From assembly GCA_947168815.1 (NCBI GenBank), contig CAMVNG010000005.1, positions 1 to 53,333 on the forward strand: a stretch of 53,333 nt of DNA. The letters run 5' to 3'. The first letter of the stretch is position 1, and each line of letters starts with the position of its first letter. Below the pieces are notes generated by a model. The model searched no databases and had not been told where the DNA came from. It was given only the letters and a program-made list of their open reading frames with translations. Shown here in pieces: positions 17,247 to 29,528 of the stretch. The position numbers were made by a program, and so were the translations under genes. The stretch comes from an uncultured bacterium. GTDB lineage: Bacteria; Patescibacteriota; Gracilibacteria; Absconditabacterales; Absconditicoccaceae.

Positions 17247-19562
17247 ATGCAATTAAAAGATTATATCGCATCTAATTTGAACGAAGAACAAACTGCAGCT
17301 GCATTACATACTGATACTTCATCTTTAATTATTGCTTGAGCATGAAGTTGAAAAACTAGAGTATTGACCTACAAAATTGCTTACCTCATTTGGTGAAAAA
17401 ATATTCCTGTTGAAAGAATTTTATGAGTTACATTCACGAATAAGGCTGCTAATGAAATGAAAGAGAGACTTGTTAAGCTAGGTGATGATATAGCACAACA
17501 AACTTTTAATGAAGAAGAAAAAGATACTGAAAAATCTTCTGATTCAGATTTTAATGAATTTATTGACTCTATTCAGAAGGCACCAAAGAAGTGAGCTAAA
17601 CCATTAGATATTAGAAAATTAAAGTGGATTTGAACTTTCCATTCTATTTTTCTAAAGATATTAAAAGAAGATATTGAAGCTCTTTGAATGAAATATAATA
17701 AGAATTTCTGAATCCTTGATGCTGATGATAGTTCTAAAATAATTAAAGATCTTCTTAAGAGATTAAATCTTAAGGAAATGATAAAACCAGTAGATGCTAA
17801 AGCTTTTATTTCTACTCAGAAGAATAATTGAAGAACTGCTGATTATTTTCTTCTCTCTGCTTGAAATACTAATGAGCAGATGATGTGAAAGCTCTATAAA
17901 GAATATGAGAAAGAACTTGAGAAATCTAACTCACTTGATTTTGATGATTTACTACTCCTCCCCTACTTGCTTTTCAGAAAAGATACTAAAATTTTAGAAA
18001 AATGGCAGCATGCTTTTGATTATATTCTAGTTGATGAAGCTCAGGATACTAACTGGATTCAGTTCGAGCTAATGAAGATGCTTTCTTGAGCTTGAGCTAA
18101 CATTACTCTTATTTGAGATGATTTTCAGAGTATCTACTGATGGAGAGGCGCTTTGATGGAGAACTTTTTGAATGTAAAACGTTATTGGAATGATATTAAG
18201 ATGTTTAAATTACAGATTAATTATCGTTCAAAAGCACATATTGTTGAAGCTTGAAATCAGGTTATTAAGAATAATAAGAATCAATATGAGAAGAATATCA
18301 TCGCTAATAGAGAGTGATCTGATAAAATTGCTGTATTAACAAGTAATACCGATACTGATGAAGCTGCTAATATTATTGAGCTCATCAAGCAGATGAAAGA
18401 GAAATGAAAATTAAAGTCTTGGTGACAGGTTGCTATCTTATATAGAACAAATTCTCAGTCTTCTAATTTTGAATCACTCTTTATTCAAGAATGAATTCCT
18501 TATAAGATTTATTGAGCATTTAAGTTCTTTGATAGAATTGAAATTAAAGATATCTTGGCATATTTAAGAATCGTTAATAATCCTTTTGATAGTGTTTCTC
18601 TTAAGAGAGTTTTGAATATTCCAAATAGAAAAATCTGAGCGACTTCATTAGAGAGAATTGAAGAATATGCCTCAAATATGTGAGTCAGTCTTTTTGAAGT
18701 ATTAACCTTTATTAATGAAGTTTGAGATGTTAAGACTCTAGAAAATGAAGGTAATTTGAAAGTTACTTCAGCTGTAATCGCTTGAGTGAAAGATTTTATG
18801 ACTCTCTATAATGAATTATTAGAATCAGTAAAGAAACTCAATCCGGCAGATTTAATTAATACCTTAATTAAGAAGATTAATTATAAAGATTACTTAGTTA
18901 AACAAGAATGATGAGAAGAAAAAGCTGATGAAAGATATCAAAACGTTGGTCAGCTAATTAATATGGCGAGTAAATATGATTTTTGAATGAGTAATCAGAA
19001 TGAAGAGATTGTTAGTTCATGAGAAGATTTATTAAGATGGTTCTTAGAAGAAGTTACTCTTATGGTCGATGCTATAGAAAATAGTGATGAGACTTCTGAT
19101 GCTGTTAAATTAATGACAATTCATTCTTCTAAATGACTAGAATTCCCAGCAGTATTTATTGTTTGAGCTGAGGAAAATGTATTCCCATTATCTAGAGCTT
19201 CATTAGATCCAAAAGAATTAGAAGAAGAAAGAAGGTTGATGTATGTTGCGATAACAAGAGCTAAAGATGCTTTGTTTATTTCTCATGCAAATGAGAGAAT
19301 GACTTGGGGACAAGTAAGTATGAATCCTATAAGTCGTTTTGTTCAAGAGATCTCTGATGATTTATTAAAATTTTTTGATTTAACTAAGAATTGATGAACT
19401 AGAACTGAGACTTATTCTATCAGTGAATGAGATATGGTAAGACATAAGCTTTTCTGAAATTGATATGTATTAGAGATTTGGAATAATATGGCTATTGTTA
19501 AGTTTGAGAATCCTAAATTCTGATTAAGGAAAATTGAACTTAGATTTTTACAACAAATTTAA
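17247..19562 (+). CDS. uvrD: UvrD/PcrA-type superfamily 1A DNA helicase
   Basis: 771 residues in code 25. Motif I AGAGSGKT (about 30-37; its glycines are UGA), motif [11 protein letters not shown] (about 262), GDDFQSIYGWRGA (motif III), NYRS (motif IV), TIHSSKGLEFPAVF (motif V, about 625) and YVAITRAK (motif VI, about 665). It is a 3'-5' ATP-dependent helicase for repair or replication fork maintenance. The residue count is normal for the family. A short basic tail ends without the long C-terminal extension of some PcrA proteins. Whether it is UvrD, PcrA or Rep cannot be decided from motifs. Confidence 0.93.
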
Positions 19563-19588
19563 TTTTGATTTATTTCTTTTTTATCATC

Positions 19589-20992
19589 ATGAAGAAAGTA
19601 TTCTTAACTTGTTTACTATTATTATCACTTTTTTCTTTTGCCTTGGCTGATGATTTAAAAGAAGCCTATGATCGAGCATATAGTTATAAGATAACAACTC
19701 AATCCTATCAAAACGCCAATTTCAATTGACCACTTACAAGGCAGGCAATGGCAAAAATGGTGGTTAATCTCTCAAAGAATGTATTCAACAAGAAACCTGA
19801 TACTTCACTTCCTTGTAATTTTTCTGATATTAATACGGCGACTTCAGACTTAATTCCTTATATTAAAGAAGCATGCCAATTGTGACTTATGTGACAAGAT
19901 GTTAAGAATTTTAATCCACATTGAAAATTAACTAAAGCTCAATTCTGAACGTTACTTTCAAGAATGATTTTTGATCCTGAAGAAATAGCGATTACAGAAC
20001 CTTACTATGCGTGACATTTATTAGCCTTAGATGGTTATTGAATCATGAATAAAAAGGATCCAGAAGTAATTATTAAAAGAAGTGATGTTTTTATAACTAT
20101 TAAAAAAGCTGTAGATACCTTCAGATTAGATCCTAATGTAGATTATGTTCAGAAAAAGAAAGATGAACAAGAGAAGGCTCAAAAAGAACTAACCGATAGA
20201 CGAGATTCGATGAAAGCTTGAGCTATTGAATTTACAACAACTGGACTTAATATTACAAATTCTAATGGTGAAAAAATTGTGTGAACGCTATATTATCCAA
20301 GTAAAACTTGAAAACTTCCACTTATAATCTTTTCTCATGGACTTGGTCAAACAAGAAGTAGCTGAAAAACTTATGCTGAATACTTTGCTTGAAAATGAAT
20401 AGCTGTATATGCCTTTGATTATAGATGATGAGGACCTAAATCAGAAAGTGATGGTACAACTACATTAATGACTGTTTTAACCGAAGTTGAAGACTTAAAA
20501 ACAGTTATATCTGAGGCTACAAACCGAAGTTTTGTAGATTCATCGAATATTGTTTTAATGGGTATTAGCCAATGATGATTAGTTTCTGCTTTGGTTTCAG
20601 CTGAATTATGAAATAAGATTAAATGAGATATCTTATTTTATCCTGCTTTTTCTATTCAAGATACTGTTAAAGGTATTTATAAGTCATTGAATCAAGTACC
20701 AGCAACTTATAATTTCTTATGACAAATCAACTTAGGTAAAAAATATGCTGAGGATATCTGGAATTATGATGTTTATGATAAAATTAAGAATGATGAGAAG
20801 AAAATTCTTATAGTTCATTGAGATCGTGATTTAATTGTTCCATTCACTGCAGTTCAAAAGGCCGATGAGATTTATAAGAATAGTGAACTTCATATTATGA
20901 CTTGAGCTGAGCATTGATTCTCTGGAAAATATTTCATGGATGCTGTTGAATACGCAACTAAATATCTGAAAGATATCTCTATATTAAAATAA
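19589..20992 (+). CDS. Secreted alpha/beta hydrolase with N-terminal S-layer-like domain
   Basis: 467 residues in code 25. Signal peptide (about 1-23, cut after FALA). An N-terminal helical region follows, with features of SLH-type repeats (PLTRQAMAKMVVNL, then 'HGKLTKAQFGTLLSRMIF', about 45-175). A Lys/Glu helix leads to an alpha/beta hydrolase domain (about 210-467): FSHGLGQTRS, nucleophile elbow MGISQGG (Ser about 325), Asp in VHGDRD and His in GAEHGF. It could be an esterase or peptidase anchored at the envelope. It lies 26 bases after the helicase gene, in the same direction. Confidence 0.85.
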
Positions 20993-21026
20993 ATTTAATC
21001 CTTAACTATTAATCTTCTTATTTCTA

Positions 21027-21055
21027 TTGACTTTTTCTAATATATACTATATAAT
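21027..21055 (+). promoter_or_regulatory. Promoter of the 21090 gene
   Basis: TTGACT (21027-21032), 17-base spacer, TATAAT (21050-21055), 35 bases before the ATG. Confidence 0.8.
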
Positions 21056-21089
21056 ATAGTATACATTTTTATTCTCTTCTCGATTACAG

Positions 21090-21746
21090 ATGAAACTAGA
21101 TTACAATCAATGGGTCTCTATGTTATCAACTGATCAAGAGTTAAAAAAGAATAAAGTTGATAAACTTTGGAATACAGTTGTTTGAAAAAACAAAGAAATT
21201 TCTGAAGCGCTTTTTAATTTACTCTATGAGAATAAAAATCTCAGTTTTGAATATAGAGATATTGTTGTTCCTATAACTATATCTGAAGAAAAGACTAAGA
21301 ATTGGAATAAAAGATATTATCTTAATTATAAGACTCATTTGCTCGTAAGAGAAAAAATTCCTGTATTAAAAAAACAATGACATATTACTTCTGAGACTGC
21401 TGATAAAATTAAAGAAATTTTAGATTGGATGAAGTATTGTGAAAAGGCTTTAGATACTAAAAAAGTTGCTTCTAATCCATTAGAAGTTAAACCAACTCAA
21501 GAAGTTATTAAAGAAAAACATAACTATACATGAAAACAATTAGTTATTCCTTTTGATGAAGAGAAAAAAGAAGAATCTCAATCAGCTGAGAAATCTGAAA
21601 AAGAATCGGATCAAACACCTGAAAAAATTGTTTTTAGTAAAGAAGATCTCCCTGGTTATGAGAAAAATGAAGGGAAGAAATTTAGTGATGATGAATTAAA
21701 TGATATCTATTCTAAAGATAAAGATGAACCTTGGTGGAATAGATAA
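21090..21746 (+). CDS. Acidic cytoplasmic protein, unknown
   Basis: 218 residues in code 25 with few glycines. The first 125 residues look folded (several Trp and Tyr; 'WNKRYYLNYKTHLLVREKIPVLKKQGH'). The C-terminal 90 residues are a disordered Glu/Lys/Ser-rich tail ending in DEPWWNR. It has its own consensus promoter and converges on the DJ-1 gene, whose stop is one base away. No family recognised. Confidence 0.75.
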
Positions 21747-21747
21747 T

Positions 21748-22257
21748 TTATTTTAAGAAATCGACTATTTTTCGTGCAAATTTCGTTGCAGATTCTGGTC
21801 AATTAGCTGTAATAATCTTTCAATCCTGAACTACATCCTCATCTTTGAAGATAGCTCAGGATTTTTCAATATGAGTGATTTGAGTTCTTACTCAGTCGTC
21901 CCATCAGGTTACTTCTTTTCACTCAAAAATTCCAGTTTCTGAAAGAATATATGGAGCTATGCATATAGCAGCCACAGCTTTCGCTTGTTTAGCTAAGTTA
22001 AGATATGCTTCATTTTTATAATATTGTCTCTCTGCTCCTCCACCTCAAACAAAAATTATTAAATCATAATTCTGGGGATTTATTTCTTCTAATTTAAGTG
22101 AATTCTGTTGCTCTAATCAAAATACTCAAATACAATATCATCATTTTCATGAAGCAATATCACATTGATGTCCTTGAGCTGTAAGGATTTTATATGGAAT
22201 TCAGAATTCTTTATCTTGAAATCAATTATTAGCGATTATGAATGCAACTTTTGCCAT
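21748..22257 (-). CDS. DJ-1/PfpI family protein
   Basis: 169 residues in code 25. Class I glutamine amidotransferase-like fold: 'KVAFIIANNGFQDKEF', 'YDLIIFVGGGGAE', nucleophile Cys in AAICIAP (about residue 97) and 'DGKIITANGPESATKFA'. Family members act in glyoxal and methylglyoxal repair or as stress proteins, and some are proteases. The glutamate near the start (DKEF) and the nucleophile elbow are kept. It lies downstream of the metallophosphoesterase gene by 15 bases. Confidence 0.9.
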
Positions 22258-22272
22258 TTTATTAGTATATAA

Positions 22273-23469
22273 TTAAAGTACTTTCAATTCTTTAAGTATT
22301 TCTTCATATTGAGAATATTCATCGGTGTAGTGAATTTTTAGGAATTCTTTTAAGAGTTCCTGCCATCATCAGAATGTTTGCAATTTTTCTTCATCAGGTT
22401 TTCTTAGTTTTTCTAAGAGGTTATTTAATTGAGCAGAATCTTTTTTAAGCCTAAAATCTGATAGCTTTTCTTTCAATTTTGGATCTAATACTTCATCAAT
22501 ATTATCATAGTTTAATTCTTTTACCTTTAAGGTTAGAATTACTTTAGTTATATCTAATTCTGGAGCTTCAAATTTATCGAGCTTTAAGATTGTTGAAGAT
22601 TCCAATATTTGCTTTAACTTTTGCGTACATTGGTTATAGAGACTTGTTATATTCTCTGAATTTGTTTGGTTAATATTTTCCATCTCTAAATAATGTACTG
22701 GTTGCTTTGCATAGAATGAGAAAGTTCAATTACTATAGATAAAATATCCTTTTAAATGATTAGATTCTAATGAACTTGTAGGCCAGAGACTTCATGTACA
22801 AAGATAATTTTTATATACAAATGGTGCATGAAGATGTCATGAAATTAGCTTTATATTTGGATTATCTAGGAGTTCTTCTTGAAGTGCGATATCCTTATAA
22901 GCAAAAGTTGAATGATATCATGGAAAGTTCGTTTTATTAATATAATGATGATGAATTATTGTAAGCTTCTCATTTTCTTTAATATATTTATTAACAGTGG
23001 CGTTTAGTTTCCCTGATATTACTTCATTCTTATTCTTTGACTCTAATAAGCTTTCAATTAAAGGTGTTTTGTAATCAGGATTTTCATCATATTCTTGATG
23101 AATAGAGAATGGTAAGAATAAAATTTTTTCATTCTCTATTTCTGTTAATAGTGGTGAAGTTATAAAATGAATTGTTCCATTTTTTTCTAATAAATCAAAG
23201 ACCTTTTTACCTTCTTCAAATACAAAATTTTCTCCAATTCGATCGTGATTTCCTGATAAGATATAGAGTGTTTTTCACTGTTTATAAAGCTCTAGAAAAT
23301 ACTGGAAAAGCTCCAATAATGAAGTTCTATCATAACTAAAATGATAAATATAGTCTCATAGAAAAACGATATTATTCTCTTCACTATGTGATTCAATAAA
23401 TCCCTTAAGCATTGGCAATAGCTGAGGTTTTATCTTTGCTGATAGGTGAACATCTCAAATAAGGAGCAT
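22273..23469 (-). CDS. Calcineurin-type metallophosphoesterase with helical C-terminal extension
   Basis: 398 residues in code 25. All metal-binding motifs are present: GDVH (about 5-8), LGDY (about 40), SGNHD (about 74-78), HHH (about 173) and GHLHAPF (about 212). This arrangement is like SbcD/YfcE-type enzymes, probably a nuclease or phosphodiesterase. An additional 135 residues after the catalytic domain are charged and helical, and no partner SbcC gene is seen. The frame runs unbroken into this extension, which would look like a separate 104-residue gene if UGA were a stop. Confidence 0.88.
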
Positions 23470-23535
23470 TTTTGTAGTACTAATAAATTTTTCTTAGTAT
23501 ATAAAAAATGATTAGTCCTTCAAGTTTATGAAATA

Positions 23536-23570
23536 AAAAAATGCAGAATATTTCATCTGCATTTTCTTAA
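23536..23570 (-). terminator. Terminator of the TMEM43-like gene
   Basis: Reverse strand AATGCAG and CTGCATT arms around ATGAAATATT, followed by seven T. Confidence 0.85.
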
Positions 23571-23581
23571 AATTTCTCTAT

Positions 23582-24760
23582 TTAAGCTTCAATTATTTCA
23601 ACATCTTTATCTGATTTTACAGCTCATCATTTTCTTTTTTTGAGTGTAACCATCCATACAATTACTATTATAACAACAGCCAATACTGATAATCAAATTA
23701 CTGGTCTAACTACTAGCCAAGCGATTGCGATTGTTGTTAATCAAACGATAAGTGCTAATCCTAAACATACAAGACCAACAGCTCATCATACGAGATTTCA
23801 TAAGAATGGAATAATTTTTGCTAATGCTTCAAAAATACTGAAAATCATTGAGAATCATAACCATAATCCAAAAATTCCTACAAATCTAAGAAGCCATGTT
23901 AACATTGTATTACTACTGTATGCTGCATCAAATAGTCAATCTATTGACGTATCACTTTCTGAAATTAATGAGATATTTCTACCATTTTTTGTTGTATGAG
24001 CTCTTAATGAATCAGCATGTTGTTCAGCGACAACACTTACTGTTCCTGGTTTTAATGTTTCGAATTTTATTCTCATATCTCAAACTTCAGGTTTATTAGC
24101 ATCATTTCAAATGTAGATATTGTAATCACTAATAATCATTCCTGATTGTTCTCTTATTTCTTGTCCTGAAAGATTTAATGATTTAGTATCATCTAATCTA
24201 TCACCAAAGGTTTGTGTTATGTCGTAAACTCCTAACATAATAGGATCCTTAGTATAAGTTTCACTATGAAAATTCCATACTGGATTCTCATGATCTTGAG
24301 GGTGTTCAAAATTTGAAGAATCTATTTCATCAGAGCTCCATTCTTTGTGGTATGTATACTTTGTAGTTGTAGTCTGACTTCATCATAAATTATCTTCTGT
24401 ATCTGAGGTTTGTTCTTCTACCCATTGATACATTTCTACATTTCTTATCAATTTTAGGTCATCAGTTTTAACTCAGAAGAGTTCATCTACTAAAGCTTCT
24501 TCTGAAGGACTTGATGTTTTTCATGATACATAAACTACTTGTCAATCAAGATCTGGATTAATTGCATCTGCAGTTGTTTCAACTGTTAATCATTTAGTTT
24601 CATCAAGAGCAGCTTTTTGTTCTACATAGTTGTTTTCATTCCATCAGAGAAGAAAAATTGATGCTCAAAGCAAAACAAATCAACCAATAATTCACTTTAA
24701 AGCATTTCAAAGACGGCTTCAATAGCTAGTTTTGGTTGTTGAGGTAAAAACATCAGCCAT
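23582..24760 (-). CDS. TMEM43/LUMA family membrane protein
   Basis: 392 residues in code 25. An N-terminal transmembrane helix (about 22-42) precedes a large extracytoplasmic domain with the family hallmark 'LIRNVEMYQWVEEQTS' (about 115-130) and 'YTYHKEWSS'. Four transmembrane helices follow near the C-terminus (about 290-380). TMEM43 proteins occur sporadically in bacteria; their role is unclear. Many of the membrane-segment glycines are UGA. It has its own terminator. Confidence 0.88.
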
Positions 24761-24835
24761 ATCGAAATATTTTATAATATAAAAAGTATTACCATTCCTA
24801 TATGCTTTTATATGGTTTTTGCAAGTGAAGATTAA

Positions 24836-24872
24836 AGAAAAGCTCTGATTATAAGATTATTTCAGAGCTTTG
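24836..24872 (-). terminator. Terminator of the 24876 methyltransferase gene
   Basis: Reverse strand AAAGCTCTGA and TCAGAGCTTT arms with a 13-base loop, followed by a T-rich tract. Confidence 0.85.
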
Positions 24873-24875
24873 TAA

Positions 24876-25904
24876 TTATTGAAGGATTATAACTTTTCTA
24901 GCTACCTTATGCTGATCTCTTTTATACATTTCCTGTAATGAAGAGAATTTAAATCCTACCTTTTCTGCTGTTTCGATTATTTGATGTTCTAGAAGATTCT
25001 CATATCATAGATACCAAGGAATTGTAAATACCATTACAGGTTTTTTAGGGAAAGCTGATGCCATTTGTTCTATCCATGGTAGATATACATTTCTTACCCA
25101 TCTTTGATATTCTTTCACTTGTTCTGGCGTTGTTGATGCTTTAATAATAGGTCAAAGCCATCATTCTGTTATTATTAATGGAGTTCTTTCTTCAAACAAA
25201 GCTATTTCTTGAATTGGCTTTGTTGCGTCTTGAATAAAGAATTTTAATTCTTTACCTGGTGTTGCATATTTTGATCCAATCCACCATGGATGGTTTTTAT
25301 TAGCAAAGGTTAATTTTAAATCTGAACCAAGAAAATCATATCAAAAATAATTAGCTATAAATCCTGTTGTTCAGCTTCATAAGAATGGATCATAAATAAG
25401 TGTTTGTTCTTTATCAATACTGAGACCGATATTTATTAGGGTATGAGTTAATTTAGCAGGCATCATTCCCATTTGCATACTACGTCCTGGTTTCTCAAAG
25501 TCTATAACTTCATATAATTTAATATTTTGGTAACCGAGGACTTCTCATCGTGATTTTCAGATTTTAATTAATTCAATTCATTTTTTCTTTATCTCTATAT
25601 CTGTATGAAAGAGATCTACTTGTTTAAATCTCTTTAGTTTATGTTCTTTCTTTAGCGAAATTCAGAGCTGTTTATCTGCAACTCAAATCATTTTCTTTTC
25701 ATTATTCGCAAAAAAGTCTGAAAGTGGTTCTTCTATTACCTTTCACCATTTTACTAGTCCAGCTAAATCTGAGAGTTTCTCTTCTTCAGCATCATCAAAA
25801 AGAACAATCTGTTGATTTGGCGATTGATGAAGATTAACAGGTGAGACATATTCTAATTCTTTTAGACTTAGTTCTTTATTTTTCCCAAGAATTGCGAAAT
25901 ACAT
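24876..25904 (-). CDS. Trm11-like SAM-dependent methyltransferase
   Basis: 342 residues in code 25. The N-terminal half (1-150) looks like the substrate-binding part of tRNA guanine-N2 methyltransferases. The C-terminal Rossmann domain has DPFLGSGTTGFIANYF (SAM loop, about 175) and GSDL. At the place of the catalytic (D/N)PP(Y/F) motif there is TEGWLGP (about 250), so the usual catalytic tetrad is absent. It may be a divergent RNA methyltransferase or inactive; the target is unknown. Preceded by the NADAR gene on the same strand. Confidence 0.75.
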
Positions 25905-25948
25905 TATGTTTTTTTAATATAAACATTAATTGATTATATAGTTTTATC

Positions 25949-26521
25949 TTATTCACTTTCAAGCTCGTTTTTTCTCTCCTTTAATCAGTCTCTATATTCC
26001 ATCATTACTTTTCAAAGAATATTCATTCATTTTAACGTTTCTTGATCTATTCAAAAACGAGTGTCTTTTCGATAGGTATATTCAATGATCGTTTTATCTC
26101 ATGTTCTCATTAATTCTTCTCTTAATTCTGGATTATTATCGAATTTGGCTTTAACTGCATTTCTCATGAATTCAGCTCTTTTTATATCATCTTGTTCTAA
26201 ATCAAATAATTCTCTTGCCTTCATAGCTAGTGAGAATCATGTAGATAAAAAAGCAATTATTTGTTTTTCAGCTAAACTATTTGTCCTTTGAGCCATATAA
26301 TATCATTCACTACACCAATATTCGTTTCAGAATTCATCTTTTATAGAATTTTTCAATAACTTTAAATTTGAACCATTCTCAAAAATTAGCACCTTCTTTA
26401 GATCATCTTCTGTTAAATTACAACTTTTTGCCTTTGGATGAGTTATAAGTGCTGCATCTAATATTTCTTCTTTTGAATACGTTTCTTCATGAACTAATTC
26501 TTCACTTGTATATTTTCTCAT
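25949..26521 (-). CDS. NADAR (YbiA-like) family protein
   Basis: 190 residues in code 25. Signature elements: 'WCSEGYYMAQRT' (about 70), 'FDNNPELREELMRTGDKTIIEYT' and 'GMNILGKVMMEYRDGL' near the end. NADAR proteins hydrolyse N-glycosidic bonds in riboflavin intermediates or ADP-ribosyl adducts, and some work in phage defence. The first 65 residues are a separate helical region. No clear operon partner other than the methyltransferase 45 bases downstream. Confidence 0.82.
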
Positions 26522-26543
26522 GATGTTTTCAGAATTAAAAAAG

Positions 26544-26575
26544 AAAAAGTCCGATGATTGAACTTTTTCTTTTTA
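26544..26575 (-). terminator. Terminator below the AtpC-like gene
   Basis: Reverse strand AAAAAGT and ACTTTTT arms around TCAATCATCGG, then a T-rich tract. Confidence 0.7.
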
Positions 26576-26592
26576 TTTATAGGCTATTAATG

Positions 26593-26997
26593 TTAATTTT
26601 GCGCTAATTGAATATCAGCTTTAATCTTCTCAACCTCTCAAATGAGATTAGAGATTTCTTCAACACTTCCAAAGCTTCTTACTTTTTGAAGTTTAAGCTC
26701 TAATAGGTTAAGTGTTCAGCGAAGTTCAACAAGTTTTGCTAATGGTCTTTCTGTAGCCATAGAAACTGTTACCTTGATTGATGAAGTATCTACTAATGCA
26801 ATTCCTTTTGAGATACTATATTTTTGTTTCTCTCATCATTTGGTAGTAATTTGAATGATTCAAGGAACAAGTTTTACTATAGTAGGAATTGATTTACCAT
26901 ACAAGGTTATCTCACCTGATTCTCAAGGAAGAACTACTTGTTGTATTTCCTCATCGAAGATCTTCGCATTATCTGTTGTAGCGATTCTTAAATTCAT
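26593..26997 (-). CDS. atpC: F-type ATP synthase epsilon subunit-like protein
   Basis: 134 residues in code 25. N-terminal beta sandwich typical of AtpC: 'MNLRIATTDNAKIFDEEIQQVVLPGESGEITLYGKSIPTIVKLVPGIIQI', then a C-terminal helical hairpin. Its length is that of bacterial epsilon. It stands alone, with no other ATP synthase genes in the window. It has its own promoter and an AAGGAAGG tract 22-29 bases upstream of the ATG. It is next to ftsZ in the same direction. Identity is by pattern; the family is poorly conserved. Confidence 0.75.
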
Positions 26998-27031
26998 TTT
27001 ATCACCATTAAGAAGTAAACCTTCCTTAATA

Positions 27032-27060
27032 ATTATATTAAATTTGAATAAATCAGGCAA
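27032..27060 (-). promoter_or_regulatory. Promoter of the AtpC-like gene
   Basis: Reverse strand TTGCCT (27055-27060), 17-base spacer, TATAAT (27032-27037). Confidence 0.75.
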
Positions 27061-27104
27061 ACTTGTTGTTTAAAACTGGAATTATATCCTTGACATTTTA
27101 TAGA

Positions 27105-28295
27105 TTATTGTTGATTTTCCATATTTTGCTTCATTTGTCTCTTGATGAATGAAGGAGTTTCAGAATCATCATCAACTGGATTAGATTTTTCTAATGGAGC
27201 TTCAATATCTTCTGTATCTCTTAAAGTTCTAGTTATGTAATTATCTGATTGTCTTTTGAATTCTTCTCTAGGTTGTTTTCTTTCAATTGGATTTCCCCAA
27301 ATACTAGCAGTTCTCTTAATTACTTGTCCTTTTTCTTGTTCTTCGAATCCAGTAGCAATAATTGTTACTTTTACTTCGTCTTCAAAAGATTCATCAAAAC
27401 TCATTCCCCAAATCATTTCTGCTTCAGGATCAAGAATCTCTTCTACGATATTTGCAGCTTCTTGAACTTCAACTGGAGTCAAATCATTACCTCCAGAAAC
27501 AGCAAAGATAACTTTCTTTGCACCATCAAGATTTGTTTCAAGAAGAGGATTTTCGATAGCTTCTCTTGCAGCGTCCACTGCTCTCTTCTCCCCTGCTCCG
27601 TATCAGATTCCAAGTAATGCATTTCCAGATCCAACCATTACGTTTTTAATATCAGCAAAGTCGATGTTGATATCACCTGGTTTTGTAATCAAATCAGAAA
27701 TACCTTGAACTCCTAAGTAAAGCACTTTATCAATCATACTGAAAGCTTGTTTGAAAGTAGTTTTCTTATCTACTAAGTTATAGATTTTATCGTTAGGGAT
27801 AACGATTAAAGTATCTACTACTTCTTTCATTCTTTTAAGTCCTTCTTCAGCATTTAATGCTCTTTTTTTACCTTCGAATCCAAAAGGTTTTGTAACAATA
27901 CCTACAGTTAGGATTCCCATTTCTTTAGCAATATTTGCTACAACTGGAGCAGCTCAAGTTCCAGTTCCTCCTCACATTCATGCTGTGATGAATACCATAT
28001 CAGTATCTTGAAGAACTGATTTAATATTCATTTCATCTTCCTCAGCTGATTTTCTTCCAACATCTGGATTAGCTCAAGCTCAAAGTCCTTTAGTAATATT
28101 AAGACCAATATTTACTTTCTTTTGAGCAAGATTAGTAGCTAAGTCTTGTGCATCTGTATTAACAGCAACAAATTCTACACCATCTAATCCTTCTTGAATC
28201 ATTCTATTTAAAGCTTTATTTCCACATCCTCCAATTCATAGAACCTTTATTTTTGCACCAGGAACGAATTCAGGCATAATTTCATTAATAACCAT
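27105..28295 (-). CDS. ftsZ: Cell division protein FtsZ
   Basis: 396 residues in code 25. Tubulin/FtsZ GTPase: '[16 protein letters not shown]' at the N-terminus, signature GMGGGTGTGAAPVVA (several of its glycines are UGA), and T7 loop '[11 protein letters not shown]'. A disordered C-terminal linker ends with a short conserved-like tail ('[12 protein letters not shown]'). It polymerises into the Z ring. It uses mostly GGA/GGT for Gly and only a few UGA, unlike most neighbours. It follows ftsA by about 57 bases. Confidence 0.97.
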
Positions 28296-28352
28296 GTTTG
28301 TAATTTCATAAGAATATAAAGAAAAGTTATATTTTCTATTTTATTGTTTTAT

Positions 28353-29528
28353 TTAGAAGAGATCTTTAAACCATCCACCAACTTTAGAAATAACTTTACC
28401 TGGTTTGAATGACATCTTTCTAGATGATACATCCATGTACTTATTTGACCAGTTGTATACTCCTAAGAGGTTAACAAATTGGATATTTAATGAGAGATCT
28501 CATACATCAACTAAGATATCTTTACCATAGAAAGTAGCTAACTTGAATACATTCTTTGCTAAGTAATCAAGATTTTGCATTTTAGCTCATCCTCCTATAA
28601 GTAAGATTCCTCATGGTAATCTTCAGTCTTTTTCTATTCTTTCAAGATGCTGATTAATCTTTTGGAAGATTTCTTCATATCTTGCATTGATTATTTCAGT
28701 TAAGAATACGATATCCATTTCTGTATCAGTTGTGATTCAATCTGTAATCATAGCTAATCAGTGAGTTCTTTTAATTTCTTCAGCTTCTTTAATATCGATT
28801 TGCATTCAGATAGAGATATCTTTAGTTACATTTTCTCATCACATAGGAATTGTTCCATATCCTAATGGATATCCATCTTCATAGATAACATAACTTGTTT
28901 GGTTTTTACCTATATCAACTAATACTGTTCCTAAGTCTTTATGATCATAATCAACAGCAACTTCTGTAGCGGCAATAATATTTGGAACTACGTCTGAGAT
29001 AGTTAATCAAACTTTATCAAATGCATCAACTAATCCTGTGTAGAAATTCTTAGGTAATAAGAATACATCAGCCATTAATTCCAATTTCTTACATTTCAAT
29101 CCAATTGGATCTTTTTCTCTTTTTTCCTCATCTATAATCCAGCATACTGGAACAATTTTAATTGTTTCGTAATTATTCTTGCTTGAGATTTCTGCAACGA
29201 TTCTAGAAAGGTGTTCAATATCATCACCTCCAACTTCTTCTTGCATAATTCTTTTTCCTTCAATGATTCTATGTACAAGCATTTCTGGATGTGAGACTCC
29301 AACAACTACTTCTTCAATAAAGTCTCCTCATAACTTTTTAATAAAATTTTCAATTATTTTATTTATAGTTGTTGTAAACGCTTCTGCATCTAGGATTTTT
29401 CATTTCTTCAATCAAAGTGCTGGTTCCATTTGCTTTGCAAGGATGATATCCTTTTCACCATCTTTACCGAAAACAACCGCCTTGATTGTATCATTACCTA
29501 TGTCAAATACCGCCTTAATGTCTCTCAT
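28353..29528 (-). CDS. ftsA: Cell division protein FtsA
   Basis: 391 residues in code 25. Actin-like ATPase: 'VFDIGNDTIKAVVFGKDGEK' (phosphate 1), 'TVLVDIGKNQTSYVIYEDG' (phosphate 2) and 'LLIGGGAKMQNLDYL' (adenosine). The C-terminal 'SKVGGWFKDLF' is an amphipathic membrane-targeting helix. It anchors FtsZ filaments to the membrane. The gene order ftsA-ftsZ is the usual one. Confidence 0.95.

Noticed and set aside
22273-22683. Separate 136-residue gene starting at the ATG at 22683
   Set aside because: The frame is continuous with the metallophosphoesterase when UGA is Gly; the ATG is an internal methionine.
23640-23999. 119-codon forward ORF
   Set aside because: It is antisense to the TMEM43-like gene, whose family match and frame are clear.
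27249-27617. Forward ORFs opposite ftsZ
   Set aside because: Shadows of ftsZ on the other strand.
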